DNA of 64,000 bases from Rhodococcus sp. UNC23MFCrub1.1 (GCF_000686025.1 NZ_JMLQ01000003.1:248001-312000); one strand, 5' to 3'. Counted from the stretch's first letter, positions 34,582 to 44,270 are shown. Numbers and translations: made by a program. The notes: generated by a model from the letters alone, not told the origin.

Positions 34582-36651
34582 GTGAGCATGCCCGATTCCG
34601 CTGTCCTCGCACCTCGCATCAGCGTGGCCGCAGGGACGACCGCCGGAACGGCGCTGCGCGACACCGGCCTTCCCAACAAGGGGCCGGACGCCATCGTGGT
34701 GGTCCGGGACGAGGAGGGTCGACTCCGCGACCTGTCGTGGGCGCCCGAGGCGGACACCGAGGTCGAGCCCGTGCGCGCCGACAGCGAGGACGGCCGTAGC
34801 GTCATCCGCCACTCGGCCGCGCACGTGCTGGCCCAGGCGGTCCAGGAGATGTTCCCGAACGCGAAGCTGGGCATCGGCCCGCCCATCGAGAACGGCTTCT
34901 ACTACGACTTCGACGTGGAGAACCCGTTCACTCCGGAGGACCTGACCAAGCTCGAGAAGAAGATGAAGCAGATCATCAAGAGTGGTCAGCGGTTCTCGCG
35001 GCGCGTCTACGACTCCCTCGACGCCGCCAAGGCCGAGCTGGCCGACGAGCCGTACAAGCTCGAACTCGTCGACGACAAGGGCTCGGTCGACGATCCCGAG
35101 GTCATGGAGGTGGGCGGGGGAGAGCTCACCGCCTACGACAACCTGAACCCGCGGACCGGCGATCGCGAGTGGGGCGATCTGTGCCGCGGACCGCACGTGC
35201 CCACCACCAAGTACATCCCGGCGTTCAAGCTCACCCGCAGCTCGGCCGCGTACTGGCGCGGCGATCAGTCGAAGGCCGATCTACAGCGCGTGTACGGCAC
35301 CGCCTGGGAGTCGCAGGAGGCGCTCGACGCGTACCTCGAGCTCCTCGCGGAGGCCGAGCGTCGCGATCACCGCAAGCTGGGGTCGGAGCTCGATCTGTTC
35401 AGCTTCCCCGACGAGTTGGGATCCGGCCTGCCGGTCTTCCACCCCAAGGGTGGCATCGTGCGCAAGGAGCTGGAGGACTACTCGCGCCAGCGCCATGTCG
35501 AGCAGGGCTACGAGTTCGTCTACTCACCGCACATCACCAAGAGCACGCTGTACGAGGTCTCCGGTCATCTCGACTGGTACAAGGACGGCATGTTCCCCGC
35601 GATGCATCTCGACGCGGAACTCGCCGAGGACGGCACGGTGCGCAAGCCCGGCCAGGACTACTACCTCAAGCCGATGAACTGCCCGATGCACAACCTGATC
35701 TTCGACTCCCGCGGCCGCTCCTACCGCGAACTTCCGTTGCGGCTGTTCGAGTTCGGGTCGGTCTACCGCTACGAGAAGTCGGGCGTCATCCATGGTCTGA
35801 CCCGTGTGCGCGGTATGACGCAGGACGACGCTCATATCTACTGCACTCGCGAGCAGATGCACGAGGAGCTCACGAACACGCTGAACTTCGTGCTCGGACT
35901 CTTGAAGGACTACGGCCTCGACGACTTCTATCTCGAGCTCTCCACCCGTAACCCCGACAAGTCCATCGGCTCCGACGAGGTGTGGGAGGAGGCCACCGCC
36001 ACCCTCGCCGAGGTCGCCGCTGCCTCCGGGCTGCACCTCGTTCCCGATCCGGGCGGCGCCGCGTTCTACGGACCCAAGATCTCGGTGCAGGCGAAGGACG
36101 CGCTCGGCCGGACATGGCAGATGTCGACCATTCAGCTCGACTTCAACCTTCCCGATCGTTTCGGCCTCGAGTACACCGGTAGCGACGGTGTGAAGACGCG
36201 CCCCGTCATGATCCACCGCGCACTGTTCGGTTCCATCGAACGCTTCTTCGGTGTGCTGACCGAGCACTACGCGGGTGCCTTCCCGGCGTGGCTCGCCCCC
36301 GTGCAGGTGGTGGGCATCCCCGTCGCCGAGGCGTACGCGGACCACCTCTTCGGTGTGATCGCCGCGCTGCGGAAGGCGGGCATCCGCGCCGAGGTCGACG
36401 CCAGTGACGACCGCATGCAGAAGAAGATCCGCAACCACACCACGCAGAAGGTGCCGTTCATGCTGCTGGCCGGGCAGAACGACGCGGATGCCGGTGCGGT
36501 GAGCTTCCGCTTCCGCGACGGCACCCAGATCAACGGTGTCCCCGTCGACGACGCGGTCACGGCGGTCGCCTCCTGGGTGGCGCAGCGCCGCAACGAGTCC
36601 CCGACGGCGGACACCTTCGACACCATCCCCGGCGGGAGTGACGGAGCATGA
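34582..36651 (+). CDS. thrS: Threonine-tRNA ligase
   Basis: Charges tRNA-Thr; 689 residues, class II synthetase. The N-terminal region is TGS-like and the editing domain includes [15 protein letters not shown]. Motif 2 is [31 protein letters not shown], motif 3 is [18 protein letters not shown], and the zinc ligands lie in MNCPMHN and later His residues. The GTG at 34582 has GTAGGAG 9 nt upstream. No T-box leader is seen in the 131 bp before it. It heads the thrS-HIT-pgsA-acyltransferase-pimA-NUDIX operon, as in M. tuberculosis. Confidence 0.96.
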   Translation: MSMPDSAVLAPRISVAAGTTAGTALRDTGLPNKGPDAIVVVRDEEGRLRDLSWAPEADTEVEPVRADSEDGRSVIRHSAAHVLAQAVQEMFPNAKLGIGPPIENGFYYDFDVENPFTPEDLTKLEKKMKQIIKSGQRFSRRVYDSLDAAKAELADEPYKLELVDDKGSVDDPEVMEVGGGELTAYDNLNPRTGDREWGDLCRGPHVPTTKYIPAFKLTRSSAAYWRGDQSKADLQRVYGTAWESQEALDAYLELLAEAERRDHRKLGSELDLFSFPDELGSGLPVFHPKGGIVRKELEDYSRQRHVEQGYEFVYSPHITKSTLYEVSGHLDWYKDGMFPAMHLDAELAEDGTVRKPGQDYYLKPMNCPMHNLIFDSRGRSYRELPLRLFEFGSVYRYEKSGVIHGLTRVRGMTQDDAHIYCTREQMHEELTNTLNFVLGLLKDYGLDDFYLELSTRNPDKSIGSDEVWEEATATLAEVAAASGLHLVPDPGGAAFYGPKISVQAKDALGRTWQMSTIQLDFNLPDRFGLEYTGSDGVKTRPVMIHRALFGSIERFFGVLTEHYAGAFPAWLAPVQVVGIPVAEAYADHLFGVIAALRKAGIRAEVDASDDRMQKKIRNHTTQKVPFMLLAGQNDADAGAVSFRFRDGTQINGVPVDDAVTAVASWVAQRRNESPTADTFDTIPGGSDGA

Positions 36652-37208
36652 GCGAGGACGACGCCACCGCCGACGCGGGAGCCATCGTGGACACCGGGAC
36701 GGGTGACGAGGACCGCCTTCAGCGGCTCTGGTCGCCGCACCGGATGTCCTACATCGCGACGGCTCCGAAGGTCGACGACAAGATGGCGTCGGAGCCGTTC
36801 ACCCAGATTCCCACGCTGGAGGACGAGGACGGGCTCATCGTCGCGCGCGGAGAGCACGTGTACGCGGTGCTGAATCTCTACCCGTACAACCCGGGTCACC
36901 TGATGGTGGTGCCGTACCGCAAGGTGGCCGACCTCGAGGACCTCACGGACGAGGAGAGCGTGGAGCTGATGCGGTTCACGCAGCACGCGATCCGCACGAT
37001 GAAGCGGGTCTCACGCCCGCACGGGTTCAACGTCGGGCTCAATCTCGGTGCGCCCGCAGGCGGTTCGCTCGCCGAGCACCTGCACCAGCACGTCGTCCCG
37101 CGGTGGGGCGGTGACGCCAACTTCATCACCGTCATCGGCGGTGCAAAGGTCATGCCGCAACTCCTCCGAGACACTCGCGCGTTGCTCGCCGCCGCGTGGA
37201 AGGACTGA
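36648..37208 (+). CDS. HIT-family Ap4A phosphorylase-like protein
   Basis: A 186-residue HIT nucleotide hydrolase or phosphorylase. The histidine triad is [10 protein letters not shown], with [25 protein letters not shown] preceding it. The mycobacterial counterpart Rv2613c is described as a diadenosine tetraphosphate phosphorylase. The ATG overlaps the thrS stop (ATGA), which ties its expression to a synthetase that can make Ap4A. The pgsA start follows 7 bp after its stop. Confidence 0.9.
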   Translation: MSEDDATADAGAIVDTGTGDEDRLQRLWSPHRMSYIATAPKVDDKMASEPFTQIPTLEDEDGLIVARGEHVYAVLNLYPYNPGHLMVVPYRKVADLEDLTDEESVELMRFTQHAIRTMKRVSRPHGFNVGLNLGAPAGGSLAEHLHQHVVPRWGGDANFITVIGGAKVMPQLLRDTRALLAAAWKD

Positions 37209-37215
37209 CTCCGTC

Positions 37216-37899
37216 GTGCTGAGCATCTTCGGTAGGGCATCGGCGTCCAAGGTCACCGCGCCGCTGGGCCGCGCCCTCAACAGCACGGGTCTCACGCCGG
37301 ACTCCGTCACCATCATCGGCACCGTCGCGAGCGTCGTCGCCGCGATCACGCTGTTCCCCGCGGACCATCTGTTCGTCGGCACGCTGGTGATCTGGCTGTT
37401 CGTCATGTTCGACATGCTCGACGGTGCGATGGCACGTGCGCGGGGCGGCGGCAGCAAGTACGGCGCCGTGCTCGATGCGACGTGCGACCGCGTGGCCGAC
37501 GGCGCCATCTTCGCCGGGTTGTCGTGGTGGGCGGTCTTCCACCAGAACGATCGGCCGTTGTTCGTCGCGATGCTCGTGTGTCTGGTCACGTCGCAGGTCA
37601 TCTCCTACGCCAAGGCCCGTGCCGAGGCGAGCGGACTGTCCGCCGACGGTGGCCTGATCGAACGTCCGGACCGCCTGGTGATCGTCCTCGTCGGATCCGG
37701 GCTCACCGGCATCGGCCAACTCGCCGATCTCACCTGGCTGCAGTTCGCTCTGCCCGTCGCGACGTACTTTCTGGCCGCGGCGAGCATCGTCACGGTGTTC
37801 CAGCGTGTACTGGCCGTCCGCAACTCCGCCGGTGCCCGCGACATCATTCCGATCCAGCCGAAGGCCAACCGGATCGAGCCGGACAGCACGGCTGGATGA
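37216..37899 (+). CDS. pgsA1: Phosphatidylinositol phosphate synthase
   Basis: Transfers inositol-1-phosphate to CDP-diacylglycerol, making phosphatidylinositol phosphate, the PI precursor for PIMs and LAM. A 227-residue polytopic membrane enzyme. The CDP-alcohol phosphotransferase signature D-G-x2-A-R-x8-G-x3-D-x3-D is complete (begins DGAMARARGG, ends LDATCDRVAD). The GTG at 37216 (VLSIFGRASASK) gives the usual amphipathic N-terminus. Its stop overlaps the acyltransferase start by 4 nt. Confidence 0.94.
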   Translation: MLSIFGRASASKVTAPLGRALNSTGLTPDSVTIIGTVASVVAAITLFPADHLFVGTLVIWLFVMFDMLDGAMARARGGGSKYGAVLDATCDRVADGAIFAGLSWWAVFHQNDRPLFVAMLVCLVTSQVISYAKARAEASGLSADGGLIERPDRLVIVLVGSGLTGIGQLADLTWLQFALPVATYFLAAASIVTVFQRVLAVRNSAGARDIIPIQPKANRIEPDSTAG

Positions 37900-38810
37900 G
37901 TCTGTCGGAGCGGCTCGGCGCCGCGGGATACATCGCCGGATGGCGGGTCGTCCGGGCGCTGCCCGACGGCGTCGCGACCCGACTCTTCGACGCCGGCGCC
38001 GACCTCGCCGCGCGCCGCAACGGAGGACCGGAGCAGCTGCGCCGCAACCTCGCCCGCGTGCTGGGCACCACCGCGGACGCGGTACCGGACGACCTCGTGC
38101 AGGCGTCGGTGCGCTCCTACGCGCGGTACTGGCGCGAGGCGTTCCGGTTGCCGTCCATGGATCTCGCGGCCCAGGCCGCGGCCATCGACGACACCGTCGT
38201 CGGCCAGGAACATCTGGACGCGGCGCTGGCGTCCGGCCGCGGCGCCGTGCTCGCGCTCCCGCACAGCGGGAACTGGGACATGGCGGGCGTCTGGCTCACG
38301 CGCACCCGCGGCCAGTTCACGACGGTGGCCGAACGGCTGAAGCCGGAGTCGCTCTACCAACGCTTCGTCGCGTACCGCGAGTCCCTCGGGTTCGAGATCT
38401 TCCCGCTGAGCGGCGGCGAACGCCCGCCGTTCGAGCAACTCTCCGAGCGCCTGCGAGACGGAAAGGTCGTGTGCCTCCTCGGTGAGCGCGACCTCGCCCG
38501 CCACGGGGTGCCCGTCACGTTCTTCGGGGAGCCGACCCGCATGCCGGCCGGGCCCGCGCGTCTCGCGATCAACACCGGTGCGGCTCTGCTCCCGGTGCAC
38601 TGCTGGTTCACCCCCACCGGCTGGGGTTTCTCGATCGAGCCCCCGATCGACGTCTCCGCCGGCGTCGAGCAGGCCACCCAGTCGCTCGCCGACCACTTCG
38701 CCGCCAACATCGCCGCGCATCCGGCCGACTGGCACATGCTGCAGCCGCTGTGGTGGGACGACCTCTCGCAGGGCCGGCGTGACCGCATGACCGGTGAGGC
38801 CGACCGGTGA
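37896..38810 (+). CDS. Phosphatidylinositol mannoside acyltransferase
   Basis: Acylates the mannose of PIM1/PIM2 at the cytoplasmic face of the membrane; 304 residues. It belongs to the LpxL/HtrB-type acyltransferase family, with the catalytic H-x4-D motif in ALPHSGNWDMAGVW and later VCLLGERDLARHGVPVTFFG. It corresponds to mycobacterial Rv2611c/PatA. Start ATG overlaps pgsA1 and its stop overlaps pimA, so three consecutive PIM-synthesis steps are translationally coupled. Confidence 0.93.
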   Translation: MSLSERLGAAGYIAGWRVVRALPDGVATRLFDAGADLAARRNGGPEQLRRNLARVLGTTADAVPDDLVQASVRSYARYWREAFRLPSMDLAAQAAAIDDTVVGQEHLDAALASGRGAVLALPHSGNWDMAGVWLTRTRGQFTTVAERLKPESLYQRFVAYRESLGFEIFPLSGGERPPFEQLSERLRDGKVVCLLGERDLARHGVPVTFFGEPTRMPAGPARLAINTGAALLPVHCWFTPTGWGFSIEPPIDVSAGVEQATQSLADHFAANIAAHPADWHMLQPLWWDDLSQGRRDRMTGEADR

Positions 38811-39931
38811 AGATCGGCATCGTCTGCCCGTACTCGTTCGACGTCCCGGGTGGCGTGCAGGCGCACGTCGCGGAACTGGCCGAGGTACTGATCCAGCGCG
38901 GTCACCGTGTCAGCGTCCTGGCCCCGGCGAGCGACGAGACGGCGCTGCCCGACTTCGTCGTCTCGACGGGCAAGGCCCTGAGCTTCCCGTACAACGGCTC
39001 GGTGGCGCGCCTGGCGTTCGGTCCGGTGACCTACACCCGCATCCGGGCGTGGATCGAGAAGGGCGAGTTCGAGGTCCTGCACATCCACGAGCCGAACGCG
39101 CCCAGTCTGTCGATGCTGTCGCTGAAGATCGCGGACGGTCCGATCGTGGCCACGTTCCACGCCTCGACCACGAAGTCGTTGCTGCTGAGCACCTTCCAGG
39201 GTGTGCTGCGCCCGTATCACGAGAAGATCGCCGGGCGCATCGCCGTCTCGGAGCTGGCGCGACGGTGGCAGGTGGAGGCTCTGGGGTCCGATGCGGTGGA
39301 GATCCCCAACGGGGTCCACGTCCCCGCGTTCGCGACGGCGCCCCTGTTGCCCGGGTATCCCCGGCCGGGCCGGACGCTGGTGTTCATCGGCCGCTACGAC
39401 GAGCCCCGCAAGGGCATGCAGACCCTGCTGGCCGCGCTCCGGCCCATCGCCGCGGTGTTCCCGGACATCGAGGTGCTGGTCGTGGGCCGCGGCGACGAGC
39501 AGAAGCTGTGCCGAGAGGCTGGCGATCTGGCGAAGCACTTCCGCTTCCTCGGCCAGACGACGGACGCCGAGAAGGCGTCGGCACTGCGCAGCGCCGACAT
39601 CTACTGTGCTCCGAACACCGGCGGCGAGAGCTTCGGCATCGTGCTGGTGGAGGCCATGGCCGCGGGCGCGCCCGTGGTCGCGAGCAATCTGGACGCGTTC
39701 CGCCGCGTGCTGCGGGACGGCACGGCCGGTGTGCTCTTCCCGGTGGGAGATTCCGAGGCCATGGCGGACGCGGTGATCCGCGTGCTGTCGAACGACGACG
39801 AGCGGGCCGACCTGGTGCGCCAGGCGAGCCGCGCCGCCGTGTCCTACGACTGGCCCGTCGTGGCGGAGCAGATCGTCCGGGTGTACGAAGCGGTCGCGGT
39901 GGCCGGTCGCACGGTGAAGGTGATCGACTGA
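38807..39931 (+). CDS. pimA: Phosphatidylinositol alpha-mannosyltransferase PimA
   Basis: Transfers the first mannose from GDP-mannose to phosphatidylinositol; 374 residues, GT4 family, GT-B fold. The N-terminus MKIGIVCPYSFDVPGGVQAHV holds the phosphate-binding glycine loop. The E-x7-E motif lies in GGESFGIVLVEAMAAGAPVV. IGRYDEPRKGM is another family block. The GTG at 38807 overlaps the previous stop; the stop TGA shares one base with the next ATG. Confidence 0.95.
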   Translation: MKIGIVCPYSFDVPGGVQAHVAELAEVLIQRGHRVSVLAPASDETALPDFVVSTGKALSFPYNGSVARLAFGPVTYTRIRAWIEKGEFEVLHIHEPNAPSLSMLSLKIADGPIVATFHASTTKSLLLSTFQGVLRPYHEKIAGRIAVSELARRWQVEALGSDAVEIPNGVHVPAFATAPLLPGYPRPGRTLVFIGRYDEPRKGMQTLLAALRPIAAVFPDIEVLVVGRGDEQKLCREAGDLAKHFRFLGQTTDAEKASALRSADIYCAPNTGGESFGIVLVEAMAAGAPVVASNLDAFRRVLRDGTAGVLFPVGDSEAMADAVIRVLSNDDERADLVRQASRAAVSYDWPVVAEQIVRVYEAVAVAGRTVKVID

Positions 39932-40947
39932 TGACGTTCTGGGTGGCCGCCGCCGTCGTGGTCGTGGCACTGCTGGTCCTGCTCCTCGGCCTGTGGGCGT
40001 ACTCGACGGCGCACCGTCTCGACCGACTGCACGTGCGCTCGGACCGGTCCTGGCAGTCCCTCGAGGCCGCCCTGGCCCGTCGGTCGGTGGTGACACGTGC
40101 GGTCGCCGCCGCCCTGGACGCGCCGGGATCGGTGGAGAGCCGCACCCTGACGACGCTCGCGGATCGGGCGGAACGGGCGGAACGTGCCGACCGGGAGCGC
40201 GCCGAGAACGCGGTGTCCGTCGCGCTCGGCCGCATCGACCTCGCCCGGCTGAACCCGCAGATGATCTCCGAACTCGCCGACGCGGAGGCGCGGGTGCAGA
40301 TCGCCCGGCGGTTCCACAACGACGCGGTCCGCGACACCGTCGCACTGCGATCGCGTCGACCCGTCCGCCTGCTCCGACTCGGCGGGACGGCCGCGATGCC
40401 GACCTACTTCGAGCTCTCCGAGAGCGAGGCGACCCTCGAGGAGGTCGAGGGCGCGTCGACCCGGACCTCGGCGCGCGTCGTGCTGCTCGACGGGCGCGGC
40501 CGCGTGCTGCTGCTGCGGGGTCACGATCCGTCGGTGCCCGACGTGCACTTCTGGTTCACCATCGGTGGGGGCGTCGAGGTGGGGGAGACCCTGCGCGACG
40601 CCGCCGTTCGCGAACTGCGCGAGGAGACCGGCATGGTCGCCTCGGCGGAGGACTTGCGCGGGCCCATGTGGCGTCGGACCGCGACGTTCTCCTTCGACGG
40701 TGTCGTGATCCGGTCGGAGGAGCTGTTCTTCGCTCTCCGCGCCGAGGCGTTCGAGCCGGTGCGCACGGGCTTCACGGAGCTCGAGCGTCGCGTCGTCACC
40801 GGGCATCGCTGGTGCACGGCGGACGAGATCCGGTCACTGGCCGCCTCGGGCGACGCGGTCTATCCGCGCGCGATGGCGGAGCTGCTCGACGAGGCGGACA
40901 CGGTGCTGGCTCTCCGCACCGATCCGGACGTGCGCGCCATCCACTGA
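39931..40947 (+). CDS. Membrane-anchored NUDIX hydrolase with LemA-like N-terminal domain
   Basis: A 338-residue protein with a transmembrane helix at about residues 4-26. A helical region (residues 30-150) ends with IARRFHNDAVRD, the pattern of LemA-family proteins (ARRxYNxAVRD). A NUDIX domain follows with the complete box G-x5-E-x7-REUxEE-x-G, seen as GVEVGETLRDAAVRELREET. It should hydrolyse a nucleoside diphosphate derivative near the membrane. It is the last gene of the PIM operon, in the position of M. tuberculosis Rv2609c; a role in GDP-mannose or CDP-lipid control is only an inference. Confidence 0.85.
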   Translation: MTFWVAAAVVVVALLVLLLGLWAYSTAHRLDRLHVRSDRSWQSLEAALARRSVVTRAVAAALDAPGSVESRTLTTLADRAERAERADRERAENAVSVALGRIDLARLNPQMISELADAEARVQIARRFHNDAVRDTVALRSRRPVRLLRLGGTAAMPTYFELSESEATLEEVEGASTRTSARVVLLDGRGRVLLLRGHDPSVPDVHFWFTIGGGVEVGETLRDAAVRELREETGMVASAEDLRGPMWRRTATFSFDGVVIRSEELFFALRAEAFEPVRTGFTELERRVVTGHRWCTADEIRSLAASGDAVYPRAMAELLDEADTVLALRTDPDVRAIH

Positions 40948-41011
40948 CCTGGTGTGATGGCAGCCATAGCGGGCCAGTGCGGTCGAAGTGGTTATCGCGA
41001 CGAGGTCCAGC

Positions 41012-41025
41012 CGAGCCTAGGCTCG
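41012..41025. promoter_or_regulatory. 14-bp perfect palindrome over the putative pdxS -10 element
   Basis: CGAGCCTAGGCTCG is fully self-complementary and contains TAGGCT (41018-41023), a TANNNT -10 element about 40 bp before the pdxS start. It may be an operator. No -35 element is obvious. Confidence 0.4.
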
Positions 41026-41061
41026 CGGTGCACACATTCCCGCATGCCTGAGGAGATCACC

Positions 41062-41979
41062 GTGACCACCACCCTCCCGTCCGAGCAGGACGCCACTCCG
41101 TCCACCGGAACCGCTCGCGTCAAGCGCGGTATGGCAGAGATGCTCAAGGGTGGCGTCATCATGGACGTGGTCACCGCCGAGCAGGCGAAGATCGCCGAGC
41201 AGTCCGGCGCCGTCGCCGTCATGGCTCTCGAGCGGGTGCCCGCGGACATCCGCGCACAGGGCGGCGTCTCGCGGATGAGCGATCCCGACATGATCGACAG
41301 CATCATCTCCTCGGTCAGCATCCCCGTCATGGCGAAGGCGCGCATCGGCCACTTCGTCGAGGCACAGATCCTGCAGAGCCTCGGCGTCGACTACGTCGAC
41401 GAGTCCGAGGTGCTGACACCCGCCGACTACGCGAACCACATCGACAAGTGGAAGTTCACAGTTCCCTTCGTCTGTGGTGCGACCAACCTCGGCGAGGCGC
41501 TGCGCCGGATCACCGAGGGCGCGGCCATGATCCGCTCGAAGGGCGAGGCCGGCACCGGTGACGTGTCCAACGCGACCACGCACATGCGCACCCTGCGTGA
41601 CCAGATCCGCCACCTGACGTCGCTGCCCGAGGACGAGCTGTACGTCGCCGCGAAGGAGCTGCAGGCTCCCTACGATCTCGTCGTCGAGGTCGCCCGCGCG
41701 GGCAAGCTCCCCGTCACCTTGTTCACCGCCGGTGGCATCGCCACCCCGGCGGACGCCGCGATGATGATGCAGCTCGGTGCCGAGGGTGTCTTCGTCGGGT
41801 CCGGCATCTTCAAGTCCGGCAACCCCGAGCAGCGCGCCGCCGCCATCGTCAAGGCGACCACCTTCTTCGACGACCCGGACGTGCTGGCCAAGGTCTCCCG
41901 CGGCCTGGGCGAGGCCATGGTCGGCATCAACGTCGACGAGATCCCGCAGCCGCACCGCCTCGCCGAGCGCGGCTGGTGA
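41062..41979 (+). CDS. pdxS: Pyridoxal 5'-phosphate synthase subunit PdxS
   Basis: PLP synthase lyase subunit, which condenses ribose 5-phosphate, glyceraldehyde 3-phosphate and ammonia; 305 residues. Conserved blocks are [38 protein letters not shown] (catalytic Lys), [14 protein letters not shown] and [18 protein letters not shown]. The GTG at 41062 is chosen because GAGGAG lies 7 nt upstream; an in-frame ATG at 41044 has none. The partner pdxT lies 1.6 kb downstream, separated by the uridine-kinase-like gene and tesB, as in mycobacteria where tesB2 lies between them. Confidence 0.96.
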   Translation: MTTTLPSEQDATPSTGTARVKRGMAEMLKGGVIMDVVTAEQAKIAEQSGAVAVMALERVPADIRAQGGVSRMSDPDMIDSIISSVSIPVMAKARIGHFVEAQILQSLGVDYVDESEVLTPADYANHIDKWKFTVPFVCGATNLGEALRRITEGAAMIRSKGEAGTGDVSNATTHMRTLRDQIRHLTSLPEDELYVAAKELQAPYDLVVEVARAGKLPVTLFTAGGIATPADAAMMMQLGAEGVFVGSGIFKSGNPEQRAAAIVKATTFFDDPDVLAKVSRGLGEAMVGINVDEIPQPHRLAERGW

Positions 41980-41985
41980 TCTGAC

Positions 41986-42011
41986 ACCACCTCCGGTCTG
42001 CGGGGGGTGGT
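41986..42011. terminator. Hairpin between convergent pdxS and uridine-kinase-like gene
   Basis: ACCACCTCC pairs with GGGGGTGGT (nine pairs including one G-T) around an 8-nt loop, starting 6 bp after the pdxS stop. It may end both transcripts. Confidence 0.45.
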
Positions 42012-42622
42012 CAGCGCTCGACGAGCAGGGCCGGGCGGTCGGGGTGGTCCATCCGCACCTCGACGTCCGCCCGTTCGCCGTGCTCCGCGTGCGCCGTCAG
42101 GGCAGGCACCGTCCAGCGCTCGTCCTCCGGGGTGAGGCGCGACGCGGTGCGCTCGGTGAGCGTCAGCGCCACCGTGACGTCGAGATCGAGGCCACGCCCC
42201 AGCAGCATGGGGCCCGCGACGACCACCACCTGATTCTGCGCCGCCGTTCGCGGCCGAGCGCGAGCGGAGCGATCGGACCGCTCGTCCCACAGCGCGGGCA
42301 ACCACTGATCGCGCGTGCGCACCGCCGTGATCACCTCGCGCGTCAGTGCGTCGTAGTCGAACCATAGGGTGCGGTAGGAGAGTTCGTCCTCGTGCCCGTA
42401 CTCGAGTCGCAGCGACGCGGGCCGCACCCAGTCGTGCAGGGAGACGAGATCGGCGGCGCGGCCGTCCGCGCGGAGCCGGGCGACGACGCGCTGAGCGAAG
42501 GCCACCGGATCGGCGGCGTCCGCACCGTCGACGGCCACGACACACCGTCCGTCGACGGCGTCGATGCGGTCCACGACGTGGTCCACCACCGCGTCGGGAG
42601 TGGTGGGGGAGAAGCGGGGCAC
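42011..42622 (-). CDS. Uridine-kinase-like protein lacking the P-loop
   Basis: A 203-residue protein similar to actinobacterial proteins annotated as uridine kinase. Recognisable segments are [34 protein letters not shown] and the hydrophobic strand [13 protein letters not shown]. The place where Walker A should be reads [18 protein letters not shown], with no GK[ST], so ATP-dependent kinase activity is doubtful. The GTG at 42620-42622 is used. It is divergent from tesB across a 135-bp region with a long palindrome, and convergent with pdxS. Confidence 0.65.
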   Translation of the reverse strand: MPRFSPTTPDAVVDHVVDRIDAVDGRCVVAVDGADAADPVAFAQRVVARLRADGRAADLVSLHDWVRPASLRLEYGHEDELSYRTLWFDYDALTREVITAVRTRDQWLPALWDERSDRSARARPRTAAQNQVVVVAGPMLLGRGLDLDVTVALTLTERTASRLTPEDERWTVPALTAHAEHGERADVEVRMDHPDRPALLVER

Positions 42623-42655
42623 GGCCTCGATCCTGCCCGACGCGCCGCCTCCGCC

Positions 42656-42723
42656 CCCCGCGAGTACGGCCGAAGTGTCGTTCCGGGGCCCGATTCTGCG
42701 ACACTTCTGCCGTACTCGCGGGG
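42656..42723. repeat. 68-bp palindrome (copy 1 of a dispersed element)
   Basis: Two 25-nt arms (42656-42680 and 42699-42723) match with one mismatch around an 18-nt loop. The arm core GCGAGTACGGCCGAAGTGTC differs in only two positions from the arm of the hairpin at 55961-56020. It lies in the divergent promoter region between the uridine-kinase-like gene and tesB. Confidence 0.85.
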
Positions 42724-42757
42724 CAGGTCCCGTCTGTCCCGACCGGAAAGGGTGATC

Positions 42758-43609
42758 ATGGCCGGAATCGAAGAGATCCTCGAGCTCGAGCGCATCGAGA
42801 ACGACATCTATCGCGGGAGTTCCGTCCCGAGTCAGCTGCAGCGCACGTTCGGCGGCCAGGTCGCCGGGCAGTCGTTGGTGTCCGCGGCGAAGACGGTGGA
42901 TCCCGCGTTCCGCGTGCACTCGCTGCACGGATACTTCCTGCGCCCCGGAAACCCGAACGAGCCCACCGTCTTCACGGTCGACCGCATCCGCGACGGTCGG
43001 TCGTTCGCCACGCGTCGGGTCACGGGCATCCAGGACGGCAAGGCGATCTTCACGATGTCGGCGTCGTTCCACGTGGAGGACGAGGGCATCGAGCATCAGG
43101 ACCGGATGCCGGCAGTGGTGGGTCCGGAGGACCTCCCCGACGTCGCCGAGGACGAGGCGTTGCGGCAGAAGATGTTCTACAAGGAGTGGAACCGGTGGGA
43201 CGTGCGCCTCGTCCCGCAGGACCGCATCACCCGGAGCTCCAGTCTTGCTGCGCAGCAACAGGTCTGGATCCGATACCGCGATCCGCTGCCGGACGACCAG
43301 GTCTTCCACGTGTGCGCTCTGGCGTACATGTCGGACATGACGCTTCTGGGTTCGGCGAAGGTCCCGCACGAGGACGTCGCCACGCAGACCGCGTCGCTCG
43401 ATCACGCGTTGTGGTTCCTGCGCCCGTTCCGTGCGGACGAGTGGTTGCTGTACGACCAGACGTCGCCCTCCGCCGGCCTCGGCCGCGCGTTGACCCAGGG
43501 ACGGATCTACGACCGTCAGGGCCGTATGGTCGCGGCCGTCACGCAGGAGGGTCTGATGCGCTACGACCGCTCGGCGCAGCACACGCCGGGCCTCGAGACG
43601 TCACGGTGA
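42758..43609 (+). CDS. tesB: Acyl-CoA thioesterase II
   Basis: Hydrolyses medium- and long-chain acyl-CoA; 283 residues, a double hot-dog protein of TesB type. The N-terminal hot-dog has [19 protein letters not shown] and [13 protein letters not shown], and the C-terminal one has [16 protein letters not shown] and [20 protein letters not shown]. The ATG at 42758 has GGAAAGG upstream. Its stop overlaps the pdxT start by 4 nt. Copy 1 of the dispersed palindrome lies 34 bp upstream. Confidence 0.93.
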   Translation: MAGIEEILELERIENDIYRGSSVPSQLQRTFGGQVAGQSLVSAAKTVDPAFRVHSLHGYFLRPGNPNEPTVFTVDRIRDGRSFATRRVTGIQDGKAIFTMSASFHVEDEGIEHQDRMPAVVGPEDLPDVAEDEALRQKMFYKEWNRWDVRLVPQDRITRSSSLAAQQQVWIRYRDPLPDDQVFHVCALAYMSDMTLLGSAKVPHEDVATQTASLDHALWFLRPFRADEWLLYDQTSPSAGLGRALTQGRIYDRQGRMVAAVTQEGLMRYDRSAQHTPGLETSR

Positions 43610-44229
43610 CAGCTCCGACGATCGGAGTGCTCGCGCTGCAGGGTGACGTGCGAGAGCATCTCGAGGCGCTCACTGCCGCCGGTGCGAGCGCGGTGACGGT
43701 GCGCCGTCCCGAGGAACTCGACGCCGTCGACGGTCTGGTGCTGCCCGGCGGCGAGTCGACCACGATGGGGAAGCTGCTGCGGATCTTCGATCTCCTCGAT
43801 CCGCTCCGCGAGCGCCTCGCCGCCGGTATGCCCGCCTACGGGTCCTGCGCCGGCATGATCCTGCTGGCCTCCGACATCCTGGACACCACCCCGGATGCCG
43901 TGCATCTCGACGGCCTCGACATCACGGTGCGGCGCAACGCCTTCGGTCGTCAAGTCGACTCCTTCGAGACCGACCTCGACGTCGCTCGGGTGGGCGGCGA
44001 GCCGATGCGTGCCGTGTTCATCCGGGCGCCGTGGGTCGAGCGGGTCGGCGACGGAGTCGAGGTGTTGGCCACCGTCCCGGAGGGTCCCGCGGCGGGCCGC
44101 GTCGTCGCCGTGCGGCAGGGCGACGTGCTCGCGACGTCGTTCCACCCCGAGGTCACGGGGGACCGCCGGGTCCACGCCCTGTTCGCCGACATGGTGCGGG
44201 AGCGAAGGACCTCGTCCACGCCCGCGTAA
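43606..44229 (+). CDS. pdxT: Pyridoxal 5'-phosphate synthase glutaminase subunit PdxT
   Basis: Class I-type glutamine amidotransferase supplying ammonia to PdxS; 207 residues. [17 protein letters not shown] and [15 protein letters not shown] are family blocks. The nucleophile Cys is in [11 protein letters not shown], and the His-x-Glu pair in [10 protein letters not shown]. The GTG at 43606 overlaps the tesB stop. The stop codon TAA is also the start of a -10 element for yebC. Confidence 0.95.
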   Translation: MTAPTIGVLALQGDVREHLEALTAAGASAVTVRRPEELDAVDGLVLPGGESTTMGKLLRIFDLLDPLRERLAAGMPAYGSCAGMILLASDILDTTPDAVHLDGLDITVRRNAFGRQVDSFETDLDVARVGGEPMRAVFIRAPWVERVGDGVEVLATVPEGPAAGRVVAVRQGDVLATSFHPEVTGDRRVHALFADMVRERRTSSTPA

Positions 44230-44232
44230 GAT
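44227..44232 (+). promoter_or_regulatory. -10 element for yebC overlapping the pdxT stop
   Basis: TAAGAT fits the TANNNT consensus; its first three bases are the pdxT stop codon. A start near 44239 would leave a leader of about 30 nt containing GAAAGGGG before yebC. Confidence 0.45.
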
Positions 44233-44270
44233 AGGCACGTTCTCTGCCGGTACGAAAGGGGCTATTGCCG

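Noticed and set aside
42011..42622. Pseudogene status for the uridine-kinase-like gene
   Set aside because: The frame is intact, with normal codon bias and full length. Only the P-loop is changed, so a non-catalytic protein is more likely than decay.
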